The translations under genes were made by a program, and so were the position numbers. The notes under the pieces were generated by a model, which saw only the letters and a program-made list of their open reading frames with translations, did not search any database and was not told the DNA's origin. A stretch of 8,090 bases of DNA from Desulfuromonadaceae bacterium UBA5613 (lineage in GTDB: Bacteria; Desulfobacterota; Desulfuromonadia; Desulfuromonadales; UBA2197), in assembly GCA_002424625.1 (NCBI GenBank), contig DIKR01000086.1, positions 1-8,090 on the forward strand. Direction: 5' to 3'. Positions 1 to 5,125 of the stretch are shown here, one piece after another; position 1 is the stretch's first letter, and every line of letters begins with the position of its first letter.

Positions 1-39
1 CAGTGGTATAGCAGTCACCGCTACCGGACAGGAGTCTGA
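1..39 (+). CDS. cysT: C-terminal end of the upstream sulfate ABC transporter permease (CysT-like), partial
   Basis: Frame 1 is open from the first base and ends at a TGA at 37-39, giving the last 12 residues, QWYSSHRYRTGV. The stop lies two bases before the cysW start codon, the tight packing expected within one operon. In sulfate importers the gene directly before cysW is normally cysT (cysU), the partner inner-membrane permease, so the assignment rests on position rather than on sequence. The basic, hydrophilic tail is compatible with a cytoplasmic C-terminus of a permease. Too little is visible to confirm the family directly. Confidence 0.6.
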   Translation, partial: QWYSSHRYRTGV

Positions 40-41
40 CC

Positions 42-944
42 ATGGTTGCGACGATTTCAATGCTCAAAGGCGCCAGTCATAGCCCGGTGACTCTCGCCCG
101 CTCTGAGGAGAACATCTGGATCAAGCGGGGCTTGATCGCTGTTACCCTGCTCTTTCTCGGTTTTTTTCTCTTCCTCCCCTTGGCGGCAGTCTTTGCGGCG
201 GCGTTGGAGAAAGGTTTTAGCGCCTATTTCGCCAGCTTTAATGATCCTGACGCCCTGGCGGCGATCAAGTTGACTCTGATTGCGGCGGGGATTGCCGTGC
301 CGCTCAACCTGGTCTTCGGCCTGGCCGCTGCCTGGTCAATCGCCAAGTTCAACTTCACCGGCAAGAGTTTTCTCCTCACCCTGATCGACCTCCCCTTTGC
401 GGTCTCGCCGGTCGTCTCCGGCCTGGTCTACGTCCTCCTCTTCGGACTGCAAGGGTGGTTCGGACCCTGGCTGGCAGAGCATGATATCAAGATCATCTTC
501 GCCGTGCCGGGGATTGTCCTGGCGACAATCTTCGTTACCTTCCCCTTTGTGGCACGGGAGCTGATTCCCCTCATGCAGGAGCAGGGGAGCGACGAAGAGC
601 AGGCCGCCCTGGTGCTCGGCGCCAACGGTTGGCAGACCTTCTGGCGGGTGACCCTCCCCAACGTCAAATGGGCGCTCCTTTACGGCGTCATCCTTTGTAA
701 TGCCCGGGCAATGGGGGAGTTTGGCGCGGTCTCGGTCGTTTCCGGTCATATCCGCGGCATGACCAACACCATCCCGCTCCATGTCGAGATTCTTTATAAC
801 GAATACAACTTTGTCGCCGCCTTTGCCGTCGCCTCACTTCTCGCCATCCTGGCGCTTTTGACCCTGGTCGCCAAGAGCCTGGTGGAGTGGAAAGCGCGGC
901 AGGAAATGGCCGCGGCCCTTGAACCGACGATGATAAAGGATTAG
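42..944 (+). CDS. cysW: Sulfate/thiosulfate ABC transporter permease CysW
   Basis: This is one of the two inner-membrane permeases of the CysTWA importer, which brings sulfate or thiosulfate into the cytoplasm for cysteine synthesis. The 300-residue product is close to the usual CysW length of about 290. Hydrophobic segments lie near residues 31-54, 73-98, 108-135, 152-170, 208-228 and 257-279, giving about six membrane helices. The cytoplasmic EAA loop that docks on the ATPase is at about 185-206, beginning EEQAALVLGANGW and ending in LP. The ATG at 42 has a CAGGAG ribosome binding site at 29-34, seven bases away, which supports this start over the second Met at codon 7. The upstream permease gene ends two bases before it and cysA follows after two bases, so the three are surely co-transcribed. 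A molybdate-type permease is less likely because CysW and CysA match together. Confidence 0.93.
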   Translation: MVATISMLKGASHSPVTLARSEENIWIKRGLIAVTLLFLGFFLFLPLAAVFAAALEKGFSAYFASFNDPDALAAIKLTLIAAGIAVPLNLVFGLAAAWSIAKFNFTGKSFLLTLIDLPFAVSPVVSGLVYVLLFGLQGWFGPWLAEHDIKIIFAVPGIVLATIFVTFPFVARELIPLMQEQGSDEEQAALVLGANGWQTFWRVTLPNVKWALLYGVILCNARAMGEFGAVSVVSGHIRGMTNTIPLHVEILYNEYNFVAAFAVASLLAILALLTLVAKSLVEWKARQEMAAALEPTMIKD

Positions 945-946
945 TC

Positions 947-2017
947 ATGAGTATCGAAGTCCGCAACATCAATAAAACTTTCGGCACCTTTACCGCTCTG
1001 AAGGATATCAATCTCGTCGTCCCGAGTGGTGAGCTCGTCGCCCTTCTCGGCCCCTCCGGCTGCGGCAAGACGACCCTGTTGCGCATCATCTCCGGACTCG
1101 AACAACCCGATGCCGGTAACGGCGCCATCCTCTTTCACGACGAGGATGTTGCCGGTCAGAGCGTCGCCGACCGCAAGATCGGCTTTGTCTTTCAGCACTA
1201 TGCCCTCTTCCGCCACATGTCGGTCTTTGACAATGTCGCCTTCGGCTTGACGGTCAAACCGCGCAGCCAGCGGCCCAGCAAGGCGGAAATCCATGACCAG
1301 GTCATGGAACTGCTGCGCCTGGTGCAGCTGGAGAGTCAGGCGAATCGCTTCCCCTCGCAACTCTCCGGCGGACAGCGGCAGCGGGTGGCATTGGCCCGGG
1401 CTCTGGCGGTCAAGCCCAAGGTTCTCCTCCTCGACGAACCCTTCGGCGCCCTCGACGCCAAGGTCCGCCAGGAGTTGCGGCGCTGGTTGCGGCGCCTGCA
1501 CGATGAGCTACACGTCACCAGCGTCTTTGTCACCCACGATCAGGAAGAAGCGCTGGAGGTCTCGGATCAGGTGGTGGTGATGAACGCCGGGCAGATCGAG
1601 CAGGTCGGTCCGCCGGCCGAGGTCTACGATCACCCGGCGAATCCTTTTGTTTATCAGTTTCTCGGCAACGTCAACCTCTTCCATGGCCGCCTCGATGGTG
1701 GACAGGCCAGGCTCGACAATGTCGATCACAGTCAGCCGGATCAGGAGGTCGTCGCTTACGTTCGGCCCCATGATCTCGACGTCAGTCGCGAGCGGACTAG
1801 CCCGGACGCGATCGAAACTATCGTCCGTTATATTCATGCTGCCGGCGGTATGCCGCGCCTGGAGCTGGAGCGGCTCGACAACGGCGAGGCGATCGCTGCC
1901 GAGGTAGCGCGCGAACGTTATCGCGAGCTGGAGTTGCAGGTCGGTGATCATCTCTTTGTGACGCCGCGCAATCTCCGCTTCTTTGTCGAAGGCGCGCCTT
2001 TGGATTATCAGATTTAA
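947..2017 (+). CDS. cysA: Sulfate/thiosulfate import ATP-binding protein CysA
   Basis: This is the cytoplasmic ATPase that powers the CysTW permeases. The 356-residue protein has a complete nucleotide-binding domain: Walker A GPSGCGKT at 35-42, Q-loop Gln83, signature LSGGQ at 139-143, Walker B VLLLDEP at 159-165 and H-loop His197 in VTHDQEEAL. The accessory domain typical of CysA-type importers starts after about residue 235 (FLGNVNLFHGRL) and contains the VRPHDLDVSRE segment near 270-282. The start ATG is two bases after the cysW stop, with AAAGGA at 936-941 as a close ribosome binding site. All catalytic motifs are intact, so the gene should be functional. The C-terminal part resembles CysA more than the molybdate ATPase ModC or the spermidine ATPase PotA. 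It is the last intact gene of the operon, followed by hairpins. Confidence 0.93.
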   Translation: MSIEVRNINKTFGTFTALKDINLVVPSGELVALLGPSGCGKTTLLRIISGLEQPDAGNGAILFHDEDVAGQSVADRKIGFVFQHYALFRHMSVFDNVAFGLTVKPRSQRPSKAEIHDQVMELLRLVQLESQANRFPSQLSGGQRQRVALARALAVKPKVLLLDEPFGALDAKVRQELRRWLRRLHDELHVTSVFVTHDQEEALEVSDQVVVMNAGQIEQVGPPAEVYDHPANPFVYQFLGNVNLFHGRLDGGQARLDNVDHSQPDQEVVAYVRPHDLDVSRERTSPDAIETIVRYIHAAGGMPRLELERLDNGEAIAAEVARERYRELELQVGDHLFVTPRNLRFFVEGAPLDYQI

Positions 2018-2031
2018 GGGTTTCGACCCTT
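2016..2031 (+). terminator. UUCG-loop hairpin directly at the cysA stop
   Basis: AAGGGT, TTCG and ACCCTT form a perfect 6-bp stem closed by a UUCG tetraloop. Its first two bases are the last two of the cysA TAA stop codon. A short TTTT follows only at 2037-2040, so the U-tract is displaced and weak. It could slow or partly stop transcription, or protect the 3' end of the cysTWA message. A stronger terminator follows at 2140-2175. Confidence 0.4.
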
Positions 2032-2093
2032 GTGGCTTTTGACTACGACGTTGATTTATGGTTCGGATTGGGTTACAAGGTGAGACGTTTTTC

Positions 2094-2162
2094 ATGCGCC
2101 AGATTCGGGTGATGGTCAAGGAATGCAGGGTCGATGCCCCCGCCGGATCAGTATTGTGCTGA
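2094..2162 (+). pseudogene. 22-codon ORF, possible remnant of a ThiS-like sulfur-carrier gene
   Basis: An ATG at 2094 with an AAGGTGAG ribosome-binding-like site at about 2077-2084 opens a short frame ending in TGA at 2160-2162. The peptide begins MRQIRVMVKECRVDAPAGSV and ends LC. The pattern of a short beta strand, a Val-Lys/Asn turn, a second strand and PAG-S-V-L resembles the first 20 residues of ThiS/MoaD-type sulfur carriers. Such genes are, as I recall, neighbours of sulfate-import and cysteine genes in some Geobacter-like bacteria. The frame after the stop does not continue the fold, and the last codons lie inside the terminator stem, so if the gene was ever complete it is now cut off. 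It could equally be a chance ORF or a small regulatory peptide. Confidence 0.3.
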
Positions 2163-2175
2163 CGGGCGGCTTTTT
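2140..2175 (+). terminator. Intrinsic terminator closing the cysTWA operon
   Basis: CCGCC at 2140-2144 pairs with GGCGG at 2165-2169. Inside it, TCAG at 2148-2151 pairs with CTGA at 2159-2162 around a 7-base loop. A small asymmetric internal loop (GGA opposite CG) separates the two stems. After one C the stem is followed by TTTTT at 2171-2175, the classic rho-independent layout. It sits 123 bases after cysA and before the AT-richer hemerythrin leader, so it separates the two transcription units. Confidence 0.65.
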
Positions 2176-2178
2176 GTA

Positions 2179-2243
2179 CTGTAACCTGTAAAATATGTCG
2201 CTATCGTCTCGCTCACAGCCAGTTTATGGAATCTCCGCTGTAA
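2179..2243 (+). promoter_or_regulatory. Three CTGTAA motifs in the hemerythrin leader
   Basis: CTGTAA occurs at 2179-2184, 2186-2191 and 2238-2243. The second and third are part of a longer match, CTGTAAAATATG (2186-2197) and CTGTAAAGTTTG (2238-2249), 10 of 12 identical and 52 bp apart, about five helical turns. TAAAAT at 2189-2194 resembles a -10 box but no good -35 lies at the right distance. The leader must hold the hemerythrin promoter because a terminator lies just upstream. That these motifs are an operator is a guess. Confidence 0.22.
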
Positions 2244-2280
2244 AGTTTGAAATACGGAAGTAAAGTCCTTCATATCAAAG

Positions 2281-2286
2281 AGGAGG
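2281..2286 (+). promoter_or_regulatory. Perfect Shine-Dalgarno that fixes the hemerythrin start
   Basis: AGGAGG at 2281-2286, within AAAGAGGAGG, is six bases before the ATG at 2293. An in-frame TTG at 2287 directly abuts this sequence with no spacing and cannot be the start, so the protein begins MTIEWN. Confidence 0.85.
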
Positions 2287-2292
2287 TTGGTC

Positions 2293-2712
2293 ATGACCAT
2301 CGAATGGAATCTAGAATTGGCGACCGGTAATGAAGAGATTGACAATCAGCACAAGGAGATGTTCAAAAGATTCAATCACTTCCAGTCAGCGTACAGTCTC
2401 GGGAAAGCGCAAAATGAACTGCAAAAAATATTCACTTTTTTGGATGAGTACGTAAAATTTCACTTCGCGATGGAAGAGGAGTTGCAGATCCGGCACGGTT
2501 ACCCCGGTTACGCAGTGCACAAAGAGGAACATGACAGCTTTATTCATAATTTCAAGAAAATGGAAAAGCAGCTTGATAGCTCCGGCGTCACCTCCCCCCT
2601 GGTCATTCAGGCAAATATGGCACTGGTCAGCTGGTTGTTCGGGCACATCAAAGGGACAGACAGGGAATTCGCGACCTTTCTCACCAATTCGCTCCCGATG
2701 AAAAAAGCCTGA
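2293..2712 (+). CDS. Bacteriohemerythrin (single-domain diiron oxygen-binding protein)
   Basis: This is a soluble 139-residue hemerythrin that binds O2 at a non-haem diiron centre in a four-helix bundle. It probably serves oxygen sensing, storage or scavenging in the cytoplasm. All seven expected ligands are present: His20, His57 and Glu61 (HFAME), His76 and His80 (HKEEH), and His118 and Asp123 (HIKGTD). The N-terminal IEWN...TG...ID.QH pattern is the family hallmark. Length matches stand-alone bacterial hemerythrins, and there is no attached chemotaxis or signalling domain. The start is set by the AGGAGG at 2281-2286. Codon use is more AT-rich than in the flanking genes, which may hint at separate acquisition. 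A doxX gene follows on the same strand 94 bp later with no terminator between, so both may share a transcript and a role in oxygen or redox stress. Confidence 0.92.
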   Translation: MTIEWNLELATGNEEIDNQHKEMFKRFNHFQSAYSLGKAQNELQKIFTFLDEYVKFHFAMEEELQIRHGYPGYAVHKEEHDSFIHNFKKMEKQLDSSGVTSPLVIQANMALVSWLFGHIKGTDREFATFLTNSLPMKKA

Positions 2713-2806
2713 ATTTCGCAGGGACAAATCGACAAATTTATGACCACCCCCCGGCAGAGGATTAGCGCGGTGATCGGCAGCTGTTCGTCTAACAGGAGAT
2801 ACCATT

Positions 2807-3190
2807 ATGAAATGGTTGGGAAATTTTACCGAGTTTGCCTACGCATTAATGCGGATTATGGCGGGATTCATGTTCTCGTTCCACGGTGTCCAGAAACTTT
2901 TCGGGGTGCTGGCCACCTCCCAGCCAGCCATAGGTTCACAGCTCTGGTTCGGCGGGATCATTGAGCTGGTCGGCGGGGCGGCGATCATGCTGGGGATCCG
3001 CACCCGCTTCGCGGCCTTCCTCTGCAGCGGCATGATGGCGGTCGCCTATTTTCAGTTCCACTGGAAGTTTCAGGGCGGCGCCGCCTTCTTTCCGGCGGTG
3101 AACCAAGGTGAGTTGGCCGCGCTCTATTGCTTTGTCTTCTTCTTCATCGCCTGCCGCGGCGGCAAGATGTGGAGTTTGGGGAAGGACTGA
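2807..3190 (+). CDS. DoxX family membrane protein
   Basis: This is a 127-residue inner-membrane protein of the DoxX/DoxD superfamily. About four hydrophobic segments lie near residues 10-34, 45-64, 67-84 and 102-117. The conserved family features are visible: Arg16 in the first helix, HGVQKLF at 26-32, a Glu53-x-x-GG motif, the GIRTR loop at 63-67, and NQGE at 99-102 before the last helix. The family's biochemical role is mostly unsettled; members have been linked to thiosulfate:quinone oxidoreductase subunits in archaea and to redox or oxidative-stress complexes in bacteria. The ATG at 2807 has AGGAG at 2794-2798, eight bases upstream. The gene follows the hemerythrin gene on the same strand, which fits a joint response to oxygen, but no direct functional link can be read from the sequence. 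Confidence 0.88.
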   Translation: MKWLGNFTEFAYALMRIMAGFMFSFHGVQKLFGVLATSQPAIGSQLWFGGIIELVGGAAIMLGIRTRFAAFLCSGMMAVAYFQFHWKFQGGAAFFPAVNQGELAALYCFVFFFIACRGGKMWSLGKD

Positions 3191-3199
3191 GCACCTCCG

Positions 3200-3227
3200 G
3201 CCCTCCCTTAACAACGGGGGCTTAAGG
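3200..3227. terminator. Weak inverted repeats between convergent doxX and radical SAM genes
   Basis: Two mutually exclusive hairpins can be drawn. One pairs GCCC-t-CC (3200-3206) with GGGGGC (3216-3221). The other pairs CCTTAA (3206-3211) with TTAAGG (3222-3227). Neither is followed by a clear T-run on either strand. The position between two converging genes suggests a bidirectional transcription end, but the evidence is thin. Confidence 0.3.
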
Positions 3228-3262
3228 CCTGAAATCCGACTTAACCAGACACTTCCCGCCTG

Positions 3263-4669
3263 CTAAAAATAGTCCTGCAGACCCACCGCTAGCTGCTCAA
3301 AGCGTCGTATCTCCTGCTTTAACGGCGAGTCCCCGCTCGCCGGAAAAATGTCGCTTCCAGCCATCTCCTTCTCCAGTTGCCGCCATTCATCCCTACCCAG
3401 CAGCCATTCCGCACTCACCGTCTGCCGTTCTACCGCCACTTTGCGCTTCGGGTTGAGGGGGATTTCGATAAAGGCATTGCGGTAGCTGACTGCCGGCAGG
3501 ATGCGGGCCTCGGCATAGTGCAGTTTCATTTCCAGCCCGGAGTCGTTCTGACCCGACCAGAGGGCAGCGGCGAGATGCAGCTCTGTGCCGTTCGGGGCGA
3601 GGAGCCAGTGCTGCCCGGTGGGATCAAGACGTTGCAGCCGTTCGATCTGTCGTTGTACGTCCGCGCCGGGTCCGTTCAGTGAGAGGCTGCGCAGATAGCC
3701 GGCAGCGGTGATATCCTCATATTTCTTGACGATCTGCGCCCCTGCCCGCCGTCGTCCGGCGGCCCCCTGGAAACGGTTTTTGTAGACAAAGGAGCAATAG
3801 TTCACTCCGAGGTCCAAGCGGTGGTCGAGGCTGAAACGGAGAAGTTCCAGGGCGGTCAGTTCCGATTCGAGAACGGTGACACTCTCGCCGTGCAGATAGG
3901 TGTAGCTCCGTCCCGCCAGCTGGGCATAGTTGTGGTTGGTGAGGCGCAGCTGGTGGAGATTGAGATAGTTGACGCCGCTGTCGGCCATCTCCACCAGCTT
4001 CTGCTGCATGCGGTCTGCTTCCTCGGGGATGGCCGGGATCTCCACGGTGATCTGCGGGATGATCCCCACGGCCAGTTTCACCTGGTCGAGGGCGTAGCCG
4101 GTGGCGCCGATGTCGACGCGGATTTCATCGAGGCCGGCGTCGCGCAGGCGTTTGGCGATGTCGGTGGTGAGCAGGGTAGCGTTGGTGTAGAGCCAGAGAT
4201 GAACCGAGTCGCCAAGGCGGCGGCGAATGGCGCGCAGGTATTGCAGCGATTTTTCCAGCACCAGCAGCGGTTCGCCGCCGCTGATGCTCGCCCCGCTGAA
4301 GCCGAAGCGGGCAAGGTAGTCGACATAATCGTCAACATTGGGGAAGTCGAGGTTGTTGGTCCCCGGATCGCCGCCGACGTCCTGGGCGGTCGGACAGTAG
4401 AAGCAGCGGCAGTTGCAGTTGCCGGTGATGAAGAGACAGGACCACTTTCCTTCCAGACAGGCAAGGCAGCCGGGGGAGAGCTTCTGGCTGTGGAGTTTGC
4501 TGGCATTGGCGCTGAGGGTGGCGCGACCATCGAGATCAGCGATCAGGTCACGGCGCCGGGCCTGGGCACTAGCGGCGGCGCTCTCCGAGGGGAAGGAGAG
4601 GCCGGCGTAGCGATCGCCGTATTCCCGGCGATTCAGGTCGATAAGGGCTAAGCGGGCGGGACTATTCAT
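3263..4669 (-). CDS. Uncharacterised radical SAM protein with a dense N-terminal cysteine cluster
   Basis: This 468-residue protein has a radical SAM core. The 4Fe-4S motif CxxxCxxC is at Cys85, Cys89 and Cys92 (CNCRCFYC), followed by SGGEPLL at 130-136, which binds the SAM amino group, and a TIM-barrel-like succession of strands (LWLYTNATL 158-166, EIRVDIG 182-188, VEIPAIPEE 209-217). Extra cysteines at 68, 71, 78 and 87 precede or interleave the motif. The only other one is Cys292 in VNYCSFVYK. This suggests an auxiliary iron-sulfur cluster. I recall similar uncharacterised proteins in Geobacter-like bacteria, but I cannot name a substrate. The frame is open up to an ATG at 4765, but I chose the ATG at 4669. 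It has GAGGT (4677-4681) seven bases upstream, and the 32 residues before it look low-complexity and unlike a domain. It lies 126 bases after the GGQ factor gene, possibly with a hairpin between, so operon membership is unsure. Confidence 0.85.
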   Translation of the reverse strand: MNSPARLALIDLNRREYGDRYAGLSFPSESAAASAQARRRDLIADLDGRATLSANASKLHSQKLSPGCLACLEGKWSCLFITGNCNCRCFYCPTAQDVGGDPGTNNLDFPNVDDYVDYLARFGFSGASISGGEPLLVLEKSLQYLRAIRRRLGDSVHLWLYTNATLLTTDIAKRLRDAGLDEIRVDIGATGYALDQVKLAVGIIPQITVEIPAIPEEADRMQQKLVEMADSGVNYLNLHQLRLTNHNYAQLAGRSYTYLHGESVTVLESELTALELLRFSLDHRLDLGVNYCSFVYKNRFQGAAGRRRAGAQIVKKYEDITAAGYLRSLSLNGPGADVQRQIERLQRLDPTGQHWLLAPNGTELHLAAALWSGQNDSGLEMKLHYAEARILPAVSYRNAFIEIPLNPKRKVAVERQTVSAEWLLGRDEWRQLEKEMAGSDIFPASGDSPLKQEIRRFEQLAVGLQDYF

Positions 4670-4715
4670 GGAGCTGACCTCGCGGAGTGAGGGGGGGGAG
4701 GGGCTGAAACAGCAA

Positions 4716-4737
4716 CGGCCCTGGGGAATCCGGGCCG
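4716..4737 (-). terminator. Hairpin between the GGQ factor gene and the radical SAM gene
   Basis: CGGCCC at 4716-4721 pairs perfectly with GGGCCG at 4732-4737, with GG/CC able to extend inside the loop. Read on the - strand the stem is followed by TTGCTGTTT, a broken T-run. It could end the glpK-glpD-GGQ transcript or only weaken read-through into the radical SAM gene. Confidence 0.4.
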
Positions 4738-4795
4738 GAGGGAGCAGATGGCGGTACTGTGTCACCTTGGCAAGGGGACGTCAAGGGCGGAGACC

Positions 4796-5125
4796 TTAAT
4801 CCTCCTCCTTACCGCCGGAACGCTGGATCTTTTTATCCGCCTGATGTCTCTTCTCCGCCAAGCGCTCTTTCTTTGCGCCGTAGGGGACTTTGGTAGCCAC
4901 CCGCACCTTGACCTTGCGGTTGCGGCGCTCGAGCAGCGCCTGCAGGCGTTTCATGGCGACGGCGCGGTTCTCCCACTGGGAGCGGCTCTCGGTGGCTTGA
5001 GCGACGATGCCGGTCGGCAGGTGGCGGATGCGCACCGCCGAGTCGGTGGTGTTGCGGTGCTGGCCGCCGGGGCCGGTGGCGCGGAAGAATTCGAGCTTGA
5101 TTTCAGAATCCTTGATCTCAATCAT
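4796..5125 (-). CDS. Small GGQ release-factor-like protein, probable ribosome-rescue peptidyl-tRNA hydrolase
   Basis: This 109-residue protein consists only of the catalytic domain of class I peptide release factors. The GGQ motif is at 20-22 within ATGPGGQHRNTTDSAVRI, followed by HLPTGIVAQATESRSQWENR (35-54), both very close to RF-1/RF-2 catalytic domains. The codon-recognition domain is missing. The C-terminus from about residue 67 is rich in Lys and Arg, as in ArfB (YaeJ) and mitochondrial MTRFR, whose basic tail enters the empty mRNA channel. The likely job is to hydrolyse peptidyl-tRNA on stalled ribosomes independently of a stop codon. It is shorter than ArfB (about 140) and PrfH (about 200). 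Its ATG overlaps the glpD TGA in an ATGA, indicating translational coupling. ArfB itself is the nearest alternative name, but the sequence around GGQ is more RF-1-like. Confidence 0.82.
   Translation of the reverse strand: MIEIKDSEIKLEFFRATGPGGQHRNTTDSAVRIRHLPTGIVAQATESRSQWENRAVAMKRLQALLERRNRKVKVRVATKVPYGAKKERLAEKRHQADKKIQRSGGKEED

Noticed and set aside
941..1501. - strand open frame of 186 codons opposite cysA
   Set aside because: It covers the Walker and signature motifs of CysA in antisense and has no domain of its own.
2039..2067. Possible sigma-70 promoter beginning with TTGACT behind cysA
   Set aside because: At a 17-base spacing the -10 position reads TTCGGA, a poor match, so I do not call a promoter.
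2287..2292. TTG start for the hemerythrin two codons upstream of the ATG
   Set aside because: It directly abuts the AGGAGG with no spacing, whereas the ATG at 2293 is optimally placed.
2740..2964. + strand 74-codon frame overlapping the start of doxX
   Set aside because: It overlaps doxX out of frame, has no ribosome binding site and its composition is arginine-rich and unstructured. The DoxX frame has a good AGGAG and family motifs.
3821..4651. Long + strand open frame of 276 codons opposite the radical SAM gene
   Set aside because: It is entirely antisense to a gene with clear radical SAM motifs. The translation is Gly/Ala/Val/Glu-rich without any domain, typical of a shadow frame in GC-rich DNA.
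4670..4765. Upstream extension of the radical SAM protein by 32 residues
   Set aside because: The extension is low-complexity and Pro/Ser-rich, contains the G-run and a hairpin region, and the ATG at 4669 has a well-placed GAGGT.
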